Positions 42,951 to 51,277 of a stretch of DNA of 64,000 nt are shown one piece after another. This DNA is from Gaiellasilicea sp963794385 (GTDB lineage: Bacteria > Actinomycetota > Thermoleophilia > Gaiellales > Gaiellaceae), in assembly GCA_963794385.1 (NCBI GenBank), contig CAWCDT010000007.1, forward strand, positions 1 through 64,000, read 5' to 3'. The notes under the pieces are model-generated. The model saw only the letters and a list, made by a program, of their open reading frames with translations, made no database searches and was not told where the DNA came from. Each line of letters opens with the position of its first letter. Positions within the stretch are counted from its first letter, which is position 1. The translations under genes and the position numbers were made by a program.

Positions 42951-43613
42951 TTGCCGCAGAGCGATCTTCCCATCTACAGCATCGGCGCGGTGGAGCGGAT
43001 GCTCGGCATCCCGGCCGCGACCGTCCGCAACTGGGAGGATCGCTATGGGCTGGTGCGGCCCGAGCGGAGCGACGGCGGCCACCGGCTCTACACGCGGGCC
43101 CAGGTGGAGCACCTGCGCTTCGTCAAGGACCGGCTCGACGGGGGGCTGCAGCCGGCCGAGGCGCACCGCCTGCTCGGCGAGGAGCTCGAGCGCGGAGGCG
43201 AGCTCCGCTCCCTTGATGAGGGAGAGCCGGCGCCGCGCCTGCTGATCCTGCTTGCCGAGCGTGATCCCTACGCCGCGGAGTTCGCGGAGTTCTTCCTCCA
43301 GACGGAGGGCTACGAAGTCGTTCTCGCCCTCGGTGCCGACGACGCCGCACGCGTGTTCGAGCAACGCTTGCCGCAGCTCGCCGTGATCGAACTGCTCATC
43401 TCCGGGGGAACCGGCGCCGAGTTGTGCAGACGTCTGAAGGAAGCCGGAGTCGCCGCCTGCCTGGCGATCTCGACGCTCGACGCGCGCGACCAGGCGTTCG
43501 CGGCCGGGGCCGACGCCTTTCTCCAAAAACCGCTGGACCCGCTCCGGCTCGTCTCGACCGTGAAGGACCTACTCGGAAAGAGCGCCTTCCTGCAAGGGGC
43601 GACGCAACGGTGA
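42951..43613 (+). CDS. MerR-type DNA-binding domain fused to a pseudo-receiver domain
   Basis: 220 residues. Residues 8-75 are a MerR winged helix (YSIGAVERMLGIPAATVRNWEDRYGLVRPERSDGGHRLYT). Residues 93-215 have a CheY-like fold: LLILLAERDP, AVIELLISGGTGAEL and the conserved lysine in FLQKPLDP. The phosphoacceptor Asp is replaced by Glu, so the domain may be locked in an active-like state or work without phosphate. Start TTG at 42951. GTGA overlap with the KaiC-like gene indicates a shared transcript. Confidence 0.82.
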   Translation: MPQSDLPIYSIGAVERMLGIPAATVRNWEDRYGLVRPERSDGGHRLYTRAQVEHLRFVKDRLDGGLQPAEAHRLLGEELERGGELRSLDEGEPAPRLLILLAERDPYAAEFAEFFLQTEGYEVVLALGADDAARVFEQRLPQLAVIELLISGGTGAELCRRLKEAGVAACLAISTLDARDQAFAAGADAFLQKPLDPLRLVSTVKDLLGKSAFLQGATQR

Positions 43614-45013
43614 GTGAGCGGCTTTCGAGCGGCCATCCGCGCCTCGACGGGGTTCTCCGCGGCGGGTTGCCCGCGGACGCGATCAACATGCTGATCGGCC
43701 TGCCGGGAACCGGCAAGACGATTCTCGCCCAACAATTCGTATTCACGAACGCCACGCCCGAGCGGCCCGCCCTCTACCTCACCACGGTGTCCGAGCCATT
43801 CGACAAGGTCCTCCACTACGGCCAGACGCTCAGCTTCTTCGATCCGGAAGCGATCGGCCACACCGTCTTTTACGAGGACCTCGGCGTGGTGCTGAACGAG
43901 CGCGGCGTCGCCGGTGTCCTCGAGCAGGTGAGTGAGCTGATCAAGGAGCGCCGCCCGGGGGTGATGGTCATCGACAGCTTCCGAGCGCTCTCGGCATATG
44001 CCGAAGGGGCCGAGTATCGCCGTTTCCTCCATGACCTGGCCGGCCGTCTCTCCGCCTTCCCCACCTCGTCGTTCTGGCTCGGCGAGTACGGCGAAGACGA
44101 GATCGGGGTGGCGCCCGAGTTCGCGGTCGCCGACGCGATCATCTGCCTCTCAACTTCGCGGGTAGCCGAGCGCGAGACGCGCTCCCTTCGCGTCCTGAAG
44201 CTCCGCGGAAGCGACTTCGCTTCCGGCCGGCACGGCTACCGCCTCTCCTCTGACGGGATCGACGTCTTCCCGCGGCTCGCCGATCCGGTCGATGTCACCG
44301 GTTACCGGCTCGACGGCCCCCGACGATCGTCCGGGATTCCCGCCCTCGACGAGATGCTCGCCGACGGCTACTGGCCAGGCGCCTCCACGCTCTGCATCGG
44401 CCCCTCGGGCTGCGGCAAGACGCTGATGGGCCTGCACTTCATCTTCAACGGCATCCGCCAGGGCGAGCCGGGCGTCCTGGCGACGCTCCAGGAGCACCCG
44501 ACCCAGCTCGCGCGGATCGTCGCGGGGTTCGGCTGGTCGCTCGACGAGGAGGGCGTCGAGCTGATGTACCGCTCGCCGGTTGACATCTACATCGACCAGT
44601 GGGTCTACGACCTGCTCGAGGCGGTAGAGCGAAGCGGCGCGCGTCGCGTTCTCATCGACTCCCTCACGGATCTCCAGCACGCTGCGCCGGACGAGGCCAG
44701 GTTCCGCGAGTACATGTACTCGCTCCTTCAGCGCTTCTCGCGCCAGGGCGTGAGCCTGTTCATGACCTCGGAGCTGGCCGATCTGTTCGAGGTCAGGCGC
44801 CTCTCCGAGTTCGGGGTCTCCCACCTCTCCGACAACGTCGTCCTGCTCCAATACATCCGAGAGGCAGCAGCCGTTCGGCGCGCCCTCACCGTCCTCAAGA
44901 CCCGCGCGAGCCGGCACGAGCCGCAGATCCGCGAGTTCAGAATCAGCTCGGAAGGGATTCTCCTTGGCGAACCGTTCGCCCCGACGCAAGAACTCGAGCA
45001 GCACCACCGGTAG
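43610..45013 (+). CDS. KaiC-like double RecA-fold ATPase
   Basis: 467 residues, two KaiC/RadA-type domains. Walker A at 30-37 (GLPGTGKT) and 264-271 (GPSGCGKT); Walker B aspartates in VMVIDS (about 118-123) and VLIDSL. This is the length and domain order of cyanobacterial KaiC and of its many non-clock relatives. KaiA and KaiB are absent, and the C-terminal phosphosite of KaiC is not evident. Sits between a MerR/pseudo-receiver gene and a PAS/GAF-LuxR gene, overlapping both, so it is likely a signal-integrating ATPase. Confidence 0.88.
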   Translation: MSERLSSGHPRLDGVLRGGLPADAINMLIGLPGTGKTILAQQFVFTNATPERPALYLTTVSEPFDKVLHYGQTLSFFDPEAIGHTVFYEDLGVVLNERGVAGVLEQVSELIKERRPGVMVIDSFRALSAYAEGAEYRRFLHDLAGRLSAFPTSSFWLGEYGEDEIGVAPEFAVADAIICLSTSRVAERETRSLRVLKLRGSDFASGRHGYRLSSDGIDVFPRLADPVDVTGYRLDGPRRSSGIPALDEMLADGYWPGASTLCIGPSGCGKTLMGLHFIFNGIRQGEPGVLATLQEHPTQLARIVAGFGWSLDEEGVELMYRSPVDIYIDQWVYDLLEAVERSGARRVLIDSLTDLQHAAPDEARFREYMYSLLQRFSRQGVSLFMTSELADLFEVRRLSEFGVSHLSDNVVLLQYIREAAAVRRALTVLKTRASRHEPQIREFRISSEGILLGEPFAPTQELEQHHR

Positions 45014-46151
45014 CCGGGCGAGCGGTACGGCCCGCGCCGCCGACCTCCTCCTGCTGGCGGACCTCCATACGCACCTGCCGGTCGGGCTGCTCGTCAACGA
45101 CGTCGGCACGCTCGAGGTCTTGCACGCCAACCCGCCGCTCCCCGGCTTCGATCGCGACGGGCCGCCCGACCGCCTGCTCGAGTTTCCCAAGGACGACGAC
45201 GAACCGCACGTCGGCCCGGAGCTCGAGTCACTGATCGAGGAAGTGGCTGCCACGGGCACGCCGCAGCACGTGGCTGAGCTCCGTCACGAGTCCCCCGAGC
45301 GCGAGGCATGCTGGTGGAGCGCCACCCTCCACCGCGTCCACACCGACCGCTGGGGGCCCGTCGTGGTCACGCTCGCCGTCGACCTCACCGACCAGGTTCG
45401 CGCGCGACGCCTACTCGCCGAACGCGAAGCGCGCCAGCAGACTCTGCGCCAGACGATCGCGGCGGTTCCCGGCGGCAACCTCGTCATCTCGCTTCAGCAG
45501 GTCACCGATGCCCTCGTCCCTGCGCTTCCGATCGACGTGGCGACGATCCGACTGCTCGACGCAGACGCCAAGCTCCATCTCGTCGCCGCCAGCGGCCTAC
45601 GCCCGGCTGAGATCAGGCGCCTCGCGCTCGAGCCGATCCCCGCAGAGCGACCCGAGACGATGATGGAAGTCGGTCGGCTCTCGCAGCTCGGATCGCTCGG
45701 GCTCCACTCGGTCGAAATCCGTTGGCTCACTGCCCGGGACGTCGGGATCGGCACTCTGACGATCGGCGCGCGCACCAAGCGGCGACTGTCCGATGGTGAC
45801 CTGGCGCTCCTCGACGCGGCCGCAGCGAGACTCGGCAACGCCCTCGAGGCAGTCGAGCGGAGCCCCGACTTCCTCCACAACCGCTCCCTCCAGATGGCTC
45901 GGCTGAGCGCAGCCGAAGAGGAGGCCGGGCACCCGGCGAGGGGATTACGACCGCGCGAGGCCGCGATCCTCCGCCTCTATGGCGAAGGTCTGGGAACCGC
46001 TCAGATCGCTGAGCTGCTCGTGCTCTCGCCGCACACAGTGCGAACACACGTCAGGAACGCTCGCCGCCGGCTCGGCGTCAGCTCGCGGCGCGAGGCTCTC
46101 GACGTTCTCGAGGCGATCGACCCAGGTCTCGGCGGATCGCCTCGCGTCTAG
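44964..46151 (+). CDS. PAS/GAF-sensor LuxR-family regulator
   Basis: 395 residues. A PAS-like region (about 35-140, LLVNDVGTLEVLHANPPL then WWSATLHRVHTDRWGPVVVTLAVDLTDQ), a GAF-like domain (about 165-300) and a C-terminal LuxR helix-turn-helix (RGLRPREAAILRLYGEGLGTAQIAELLVLSPHTVRTHVRNARRRLGV, split by normal family pattern). No receiver domain, so input is probably a small ligand or partner protein. The TTG at 44964 overlaps the KaiC-like gene by 50 bases. Confidence 0.82.
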   Translation: MANRSPRRKNSSSTTGSRASGTARAADLLLLADLHTHLPVGLLVNDVGTLEVLHANPPLPGFDRDGPPDRLLEFPKDDDEPHVGPELESLIEEVAATGTPQHVAELRHESPEREACWWSATLHRVHTDRWGPVVVTLAVDLTDQVRARRLLAEREARQQTLRQTIAAVPGGNLVISLQQVTDALVPALPIDVATIRLLDADAKLHLVAASGLRPAEIRRLALEPIPAERPETMMEVGRLSQLGSLGLHSVEIRWLTARDVGIGTLTIGARTKRRLSDGDLALLDAAAARLGNALEAVERSPDFLHNRSLQMARLSAAEEEAGHPARGLRPREAAILRLYGEGLGTAQIAELLVLSPHTVRTHVRNARRRLGVSSRREALDVLEAIDPGLGGSPRV

Positions 46152-46285
46152 GTGGGCCCGCCACGCGTCGCGGCGACGATGCGGCACTTGCTCTCATCGC
46201 CGAGGAGGCGCTCCGGCGCCGAGGGCCAAACGGCACGCGTCGACCTCTTGGTTTCGAGCGGCTCGGAGCCGGTGATGAGCGGGCC

Positions 46286-46603
46286 ATGTCGAACGAGCGA
46301 AAGCGTCGCATCGGTGAGAATGAGGGCAACACCCGGAGCGTCAACGAGTTGTCCCGACCGCTCGAGCGGATGTGGATGACCATCCTTTGCGAGTGTGGGT
46401 CCAAGGCTTGTCGCGAACACGTCGTGATCGCGCAGGAGGAGTACGCCCGGGTCCGCAAGGACTCGACCATGTTCGTTCTCCGGCCGGGACACGAGGACGA
46501 CACGACGGAACAGGTCGTCTCCAAGCACGTCGAATACTGGATCGTCCGGAAGAGTCCGGGCCTGCCCGCGAACATCGCTCGAGCGACCGACGCCAGAGCA
46601 TAG
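46286..46603 (+). CDS. Small CxCG-type actinobacterial protein
   Basis: 105 residues. SNERKRRIGENEGNTRSVNE, then ILCECGSKACREHVVIAQEEYARVRKDSTMFVLRPGHE. The C-x-C-G-x3-C arrangement followed by E-Y-x-x-x-R and P-G-H-E recurs in many short actinobacterial proteins that I know only as hypothetical; the cysteines may bind zinc. Function unknown. Confidence 0.7.
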   Translation: MSNERKRRIGENEGNTRSVNELSRPLERMWMTILCECGSKACREHVVIAQEEYARVRKDSTMFVLRPGHEDDTTEQVVSKHVEYWIVRKSPGLPANIARATDARA

Positions 46604-47036
46604 TCGCCGCTGTTCTGATTGTGCCATCGCCACCGGCGGTTCACCCGCCCGGTTTCATCCGAAACCACGCGATGTAATCCGCCGCTGCAGACGCTCCATC
46701 GTTTAGGTCGGCCGCGGACGGGAACCATGGTGCCGAGGGTCGGTTGCTGGGGTCGACCGACGGGGTCGAGAACGACGTATTCGCGCACGTTGATGTTGCC
46801 GCGCAAGCCCGTTCTCCCTCCGTTCGCGCGTCCCGCGATCGCTTAACCGCAAGGACTACCGAGGAGGTTGTGGATGTCCAACCCTGAGCACGAGCACGGC
46901 TGATTCCGCAATCGCACGCCCGACGATCCCGTGAGCATCTTGACCTCACTGGGGCGCAGGGCAACGAGCGTTCTCACGATGCCCGTGAGCTAGAGGCACG
47001 CCGCTTTTCAACCTCAAACGAAAGGGATCTCTCTCC
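46604..47036. other. Gene-poor stretch before the manganese catalase
   Basis: 433 bases. Apart from a tiny open frame with a strong ribosome site at 46874, I see no gene or RNA. The catalase has a good Shine-Dalgarno (AAAGGGA) just before its ATG. A promoter is likely here but no clear -35/-10 pair stands out. Confidence 0.4.
46874..46993 (+). pseudogene. Short open frame with in-frame TGA
   Basis: A perfect ribosome site (GAGGAGG, six bases from ATG) opens MSNPEHEHG and then meets TGA at 46901. Ignoring that codon, the same frame runs 29 more residues (FRNRTPDDPVSILTS onward) to TAG at 46991. TGA in place of TGG (Trp) would explain it as a nonsense mutation or sequence error; a short regulatory peptide is the alternative. 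Confidence 0.35.
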
Positions 47037-48040
47037 ATGATTCGCCGCATTGATCGAATTCAGACCAAGCTCCGCCGCCGTCCGACCCGGATCCGGCAGG
47101 GGCCGCCGCCGTCCAGGAGCTCCTGGGTGGAAAGTTCGGCGAGATGTCGACGTTCCTGAACTACACCTTTCAGTCGTTCAACTTCCGCAACAAGCAGGGC
47201 GCTCGGCCGTTCTACGACCTGGTCGCGAACATCGCGGCCGAGGAGTTCGGCCACGTCGAGTTGGTCGCCAAGACGATCAACACGATGCTCACCGGCGCCA
47301 CGCCCACAACGACGTCCAACGGCCGCGGGCCGGGCAGTCCGCTCAAGGGCCTCAAGGACGTGGGCAACCCACATCACTTCCTGGTCGGCGGCCAGGGTGC
47401 GCTGCCGCAGAACTCACAGGGCCGGCCCTGGAACGGCGACTACGTGTTCTCCTCCGGAGACCTCATCGAAGACCTGACCCACAACTTCTTCCTCGAGACG
47501 GGCGCCAGGAACGGGAAGCTGAAGGTCTACGAGATGGTCGAGCATCCGGCGGCGCGGGCGCTCACGGGCTTCCTGCTCGTGCGTGGCGGCGTCCACCAGG
47601 TCGCATATGCACGCGCGGTCGAGCTTCTCACCGGAGCCAACCTGATGAAGATGTTCCCGGCTCCGCGGATCCCGACGGAAAAGATCCCGGAGTGCAAACC
47701 GCACATCAAGCGCGGCGAGCACCTGAAGCTCTACCGCTTCTCCCCCAGCGATTATCTCGAGCTCGCGGCCGTGTTCAAGGGGCCGCATCCCGAGACGGGG
47801 GAGGAACTGGAAGTCGTCGACGAGGCGCCGGAAGGCGTGCCCGCCTACGACCTCCCCTCGCAGCCCGCCGTCTTCGCTCCCGACTATGCCCCCGAGGAGA
47901 TCGCGGCGATTGCCGAGAAACTCCGCAAGCAGGCGGGCCTGTCGAAGAGCCCGTCGGGTGAAGTCGCAAACGGTGACGGGTCGGCGACGAGCAAGCCGCG
48001 CCGAGCCACGCGCAAGCCGAAGGCAGCCGCGAAGAGGTAG
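47037..48040 (+). CDS. Manganese (non-heme) catalase, N-terminal frameshift
   Basis: Breaks down hydrogen peroxide. ATG at 47037 gives MIRRIDRIQTK, the usual start of the family; one base appears lost near 47070 and the frame then reads PPPSDPDPAGAAAVQELLGGKFGEMSTFLNYTFQSFNFR, split here only by the error. Metal ligands include E-x2-H in AAEEFGHVELV and later E/H in KVYEMVEHPAARALTGFLLVRGGVHQVAY. The C-terminus carries an unusual Lys/Arg/Ala-rich tail (KPRRATRKPKAAAKR). About 333 residues joined. Confidence 0.88.
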
Positions 48041-48085
48041 CCGTGTGCGGGCAGCGCGAGAACAGACAACGATCGAAGTGAGAAG

Positions 48086-48332
48086 GTCCTCGGTGAGTCG
48101 CGGGGTCGACGCGAGAGGACCTTCTCCGTTCGGGAGCGCGCCCAGGCCGTTGGGCGCGGGGTCACGCTGCACCGCCCAGGGTTGCCCCGCGACTCCGCCT
48201 CGGTGGCGGGCTAGCTCGCTGCCCGCATCCAAAGGCACCCCGCCAACGTTGCTGTATCGGACTGCACCGGGTGGACCGGGGGCGCGCGACGGGCGGCTCG
48301 CCGCGACCCGTCCATCCGGGTGCGGTTCACCA
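48086..48332. repeat. ~245-bp intergenic repeat, copy 2
   Basis: Direct copy of the block at 38341-38587. Here GAGTCGCGGGG near its left end pairs with CCCCGCGACTC about 90 bases further on, a different partner from copy 1. On the minus strand the right block reads RYSNVGGVPLDA. It fills the gap after the catalase gene. No open frame on either strand looks like a current gene. Confidence 0.75.
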
Positions 48333-48337
48333 CTCTC

Positions 48338-48457
48338 ATGCCGATACTCGAGCCAGGACGCCGGCGGCGACGCCAGAGACCAAGCGCAACCTACGTTCTC
48401 TGGCTGCTAGCGCTTGGCCTGGCCGTCGCGATCGCCGTCCAGGTCGTCCTGCGGTAG
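48338..48457 (+). CDS. Small single-helix membrane protein
   Basis: 39 residues: an Arg-rich N-terminus (GRRRRRQRPS) followed by one hydrophobic helix (YVLWLLALGLAVAIAVQVVL). Positive-inside charge predicts the N-terminus in the cytoplasm. No clear Shine-Dalgarno. The last 51 bases overlap a convergent gene, which lowers confidence. Confidence 0.4.
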   Translation: MPILEPGRRRRRQRPSATYVLWLLALGLAVAIAVQVVLR

Positions 48458-48682
48458 CGCCGTCGACCGGCGGTCGAGGAAGTGTTCGTACTCACGCCGC
48501 GTCAGTCGCCACTGAGCCAGCTCCGCGTCGGTTGGTTGTCGGCCATTGAGCTCGCGCATCAGGTGCTCGCAGTTATCCCACTTCGTCTGCGGGACCGGAT
48601 AGAGGGCCGAGGCCCCATCGGGCCGGTCGATCCACGTTTCCAGGGGCTTCCCCGGCACGTTCAGGTCCGGTTCGGTGCTCAT
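48407..48682 (-). CDS. Hypothetical protein
   Basis: 91 residues, soluble and acidic. MSTEPDLNVPGKPLETWIDRPDG, then NCEHLMRELNGRQPTDAELAQWRLTRREYEHFLDRR, a helical segment with evenly spaced charged residues. An open frame continues upstream to 48829 but the composition changes, so ATG 48682 is chosen. No family recognised. Confidence 0.5.
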   Translation of the reverse strand: MSTEPDLNVPGKPLETWIDRPDGASALYPVPQTKWDNCEHLMRELNGRQPTDAELAQWRLTRREYEHFLDRRSTALPQDDLDGDRDGQAKR

Positions 48683-48693
48683 CCAGACCGGGC

Positions 48694-48777
48694 CTAGCCC
48701 CGCTTCGACCGGCTGGGAAGGAAGGTGAGCAGTCCGGGGACCATCAGCACCAGCAGGAGCGCGAGCAGCGACTCCAT
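48694..48777 (-). CDS. Very small membrane peptide
   Basis: 27 residues: MESLLALLLVLMVPGLLTFLP followed by SRSKRG. One hydrophobic helix with a basic end. It ends 11 bases before the hypothetical protein gene starts on the same strand. Short length keeps confidence low. Confidence 0.35.
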   Translation of the reverse strand: MESLLALLLVLMVPGLLTFLPSRSKRG

Positions 48778-49013
48778 GCTCAGCGGCCTCGCGTGACGAC
48801 AAGCTGTCGGCTGTGATCGACCTGGGCACGGTCAGCTAGCGAACCGGGATCACTACCAGGACGCTGACCATTCATCGCCACCGCGTGGAGAAGAAGCGCT
48901 GTGGTCAGCAGCGTCATCGAGAGCATCAGCGCCGCAAGCGTCCGCATTTCGCCATACAACGGCCTCGTCCATCATCTGGTTACGAGGCCGCTACATCCGG
49001 GCGGGTATCGGCT

Positions 49014-50590
49014 TCAGCCGCGCAAGGCGCCGGCTCGTTCGAGCTCCAGCTGGCGGAGCTCGATGCGCCGGATCTTCCCGGTCAGCGTCTTGGGCAGGTC
49101 GGCGACGAACTCGATCCGCCGCGGATAGGCGTACGCGGAGAGCCGCTCGCGGACGAACGCCTTGAGCTCGTCGGCGAGCTCCTCGGACGGCTCGTGGTCG
49201 GCCGCGAGCACGATGAACGCCTTGACCACGTTGCCGCGCAGCTCGTCGGGCGAGGCCACGGCCGCCGCCTCGCGCACCGCCGGGTGCTCGAGACAGACGG
49301 ACTCGACCTCGAACGGGCCGACGCGGTAGCCGGCGGCGATGATCACGTCGTCGGCGCGCCCCTCGTACCAGACGTACCCGTCCTCGTCCTGGCTCGCGGC
49401 GTCCTTCGTGTGGAACCACTCGCCGCCGAACACCTCCTCGCTGTCGTCGGGCCGGTTCCAGTAGCCGAGCGGGTAGTGCGGGTTCGTGCGGGCGCGCAGG
49501 CAGATCTCACCGCGCTCGCCCTGGGCGACAGGCCGCTCGTCCTCGTCCAGGATCTGGACGTCCCAGCCGGGCATCGGCTTGCCCATCGAGCCCTCGCGGA
49601 CCTCCATGAACGGGTAGTTCCCGACGAGCGGATACGACTCCGTCAGCCCGTAGTAGTCGAGCACGGTCACGCCGTACTGCTCCCGGAACCAGCGAATCGC
49701 CTCCGGGTTCAGCGGCTCGCCTGCCGAGCAGACGCGCCGGAACTTCTGCGGATACCGCGTCCCGGCATCCTCGATCGCCATCATCGCCCGCATCGCCGTC
49801 GGCGTCGTGAAGACGTTCGTCACCTCGTGGCGGCTGAGGAAGTCGAGCTGCTTGTGCGGATCGAAGCCGGCCTCGCGCCGGTACACGCACTGCACCGCGC
49901 CGAGCCGCCACGGGCCCAGCAGCGGCGCGATCCCCGCCGCCCACGCCCATTCGCCCATGCCGTGGAACCGCTCGCCGTCGGCGACCTCGTGGCTGTAGAC
50001 GAACTCCTCGTGGCCGAGGATGTAGCGGTGGGCATGCACGATGCCCTTCGCGAGCCCGGTCGTTCCCGACGTGTAGTAGAGCTGCGCGGGATCCTCGGCC
50101 GAGGTGTCGCCGGGAACGGGCTCGGTCGAGGCGCCCGCGAAGCGTGTCGGCCTCCAGGACGAGCATCGGTACACCCGAGTCGGCGAACCGCGGCGCGTTG
50201 TCCGCATCCGTGACCACCAGCTTCGCGCCCGAGTCCGAGAGGCGATGGCGAATCGAGTCGTCGCCGTAGAGCACCGACATCGAGAGCAGGATCGCGCCCA
50301 GCTTCCAGACGCCGAAGAAGATCGCCGCGGTCTCCGGCGTCGGCGGCAGCACGACCGCAACGCGGTCGCCGCGCTCGACCCCCAGGTCGCGGAGCAGGTG
50401 CGCCGCCTGGTTCGCGAGGTCCTGGAGCTCTCCCCACGCCAGCTCGCGGTAGGAGCCGTCGAAGCTCTCCCACACCATCGCGAGCTTGTCGCGAGGGTGC
50501 TTGTCGCAGACGTCGGAGGCGATGTTGTAGCGCGCCGGCACCTCCCACCGATGCGCCGCGCAGAGCTGCTCGTACGAGGTCGAAGCTCAT
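49014..50590 (-). CDS. AMP-forming acyl-CoA synthetase (two probable frameshifts)
   Basis: Activates a carboxylic acid as acyl-AMP, then acyl-CoA. YYTSGTTGLAKGIVHAH is the AMP-binding P-loop, YGLTESYPLVGNYP the A5 motif, YVWYEGRADDVIIAAGYRVGPFEVE the A8 hinge and PKTLTGKIRR the catalytic-lysine motif A10. Resembles medium-chain acyl- or acetyl-CoA-like synthetases. One extra base near 50142 breaks the frame between LEADT and FAGASTEPV. The N-terminus SYEQLCAAHRWEVPARYNIA is in frame with no start except GTG at 50541; a second break near 50578 would join it to ATG at 50590. About 525 residues intact. Confidence 0.85.
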
Positions 50591-50626
50591 GAGCTGCGGG
50601 CTCAGGATCTCACCGTTCAGGGCGCA

Positions 50627-51016
50627 TCACAAGACCAGGCGCGATCGGAGCCCTGGCAGCCCGTCGAACGCTGAAGCGTCCGCGCTGACGACGGTGCGAT
50701 CGCTCGCGACTGCCGTCGCAGCAATGATCAAATCGTGCGCGCCACGCGGCACGCCTGCCCCGCGTGTGTAGGCGAGCAGGGACGCGTGTGCGCGCGCCAC
50801 GGCGAGGTCGTAAGCCTCGACCGGGACGCTCCGGAGGATGCGTTCCACGAACTCCCGGCGCGCCTCGCGACGCTCCTTCGACGCGAGCTCCACCCCCACG
50901 AGGAGCTCCGCTGCGGTGATCGCCGCGATCGCAACGTCGTCCTCGTCGGCGACGACGGCATCGAGTGTGCTGCCGACGCGCTCGGCCGCGACGAGCACGC
51001 TCGTGTCGAGAATCAG
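50627..51016 (-). CDS. vapC: PIN-domain (VapC-like) ribonuclease toxin
   Basis: 129 residues. Begins LILDTSVLVAAER with the first catalytic Asp, then AAITAAELLVGVE (Glu), HDLIIAATAV (Asp) and VVSADASAFDGLPGL (Asp), the four-acid PIN site. The reading frame has no ATG/GTG at the usual position; a CTG at 51016 overlaps the antitoxin stop as CTGA, the same geometry as the ATGA/GTGA overlaps elsewhere here, and is chosen as start. A GTG at 51079 is possible but would overlap the antitoxin by 67 bases. Confidence 0.85.
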   Translation of the reverse strand: MILDTSVLVAAERVGSTLDAVVADEDDVAIAAITAAELLVGVELASKERREARREFVERILRSVPVEAYDLAVARAHASLLAYTRGAGVPRGAHDLIIAATAVASDRTVVSADASAFDGLPGLRSRLVL

Positions 51017-51264
51017 CCGTTCCAGTCGCGCTCCTCGGGAGTCAGCGACTTGCGGAGTGCACGAAGCTCCGACTCCCACGCCGAGTCGGGGCCATGCTCG
51101 CGGAGGATCGCCTTAACCGCCCGTCCGTCCGCGCCAGAGGTCGGGCCGATGGACGCGACTGCGCGGCCGCGCCGGACTACCACGAACGTCTCGCCGCGAC
51201 GCTCGACCGCGTCGAGCAGCTCAGAAAAGCGGCGTGCCGCTTCCGTCGCGCTTAGCCGTCTCAT
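51013..51264 (-). CDS. Phd/YefM-type antitoxin
   Basis: 83 residues. MRRLSATEAARRFSELLDAVERRGETFVVVRRGRAVASIGP is the Phd/YefM DNA-binding fold; the acidic C-terminus (ESELRALRKSLTPEERDWNG) would wrap the toxin. Upstream bases carry an inverted repeat (51303-51341) suited to autoregulation. The frame is open upstream without a stop into the DUF4389 gene region. Confidence 0.85.
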   Translation of the reverse strand: MRRLSATEAARRFSELLDAVERRGETFVVVRRGRAVASIGPTSGADGRAVKAILREHGPDSAWESELRALRKSLTPEERDWNG

Positions 51265-51277
51265 TGAGATCAGATTA

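Noticed and set aside
43610..45013. Circadian clock system
   Set aside because: No KaiA or KaiB genes and no visible C-terminal phosphosite pair; KaiC-like proteins without clock function are common.
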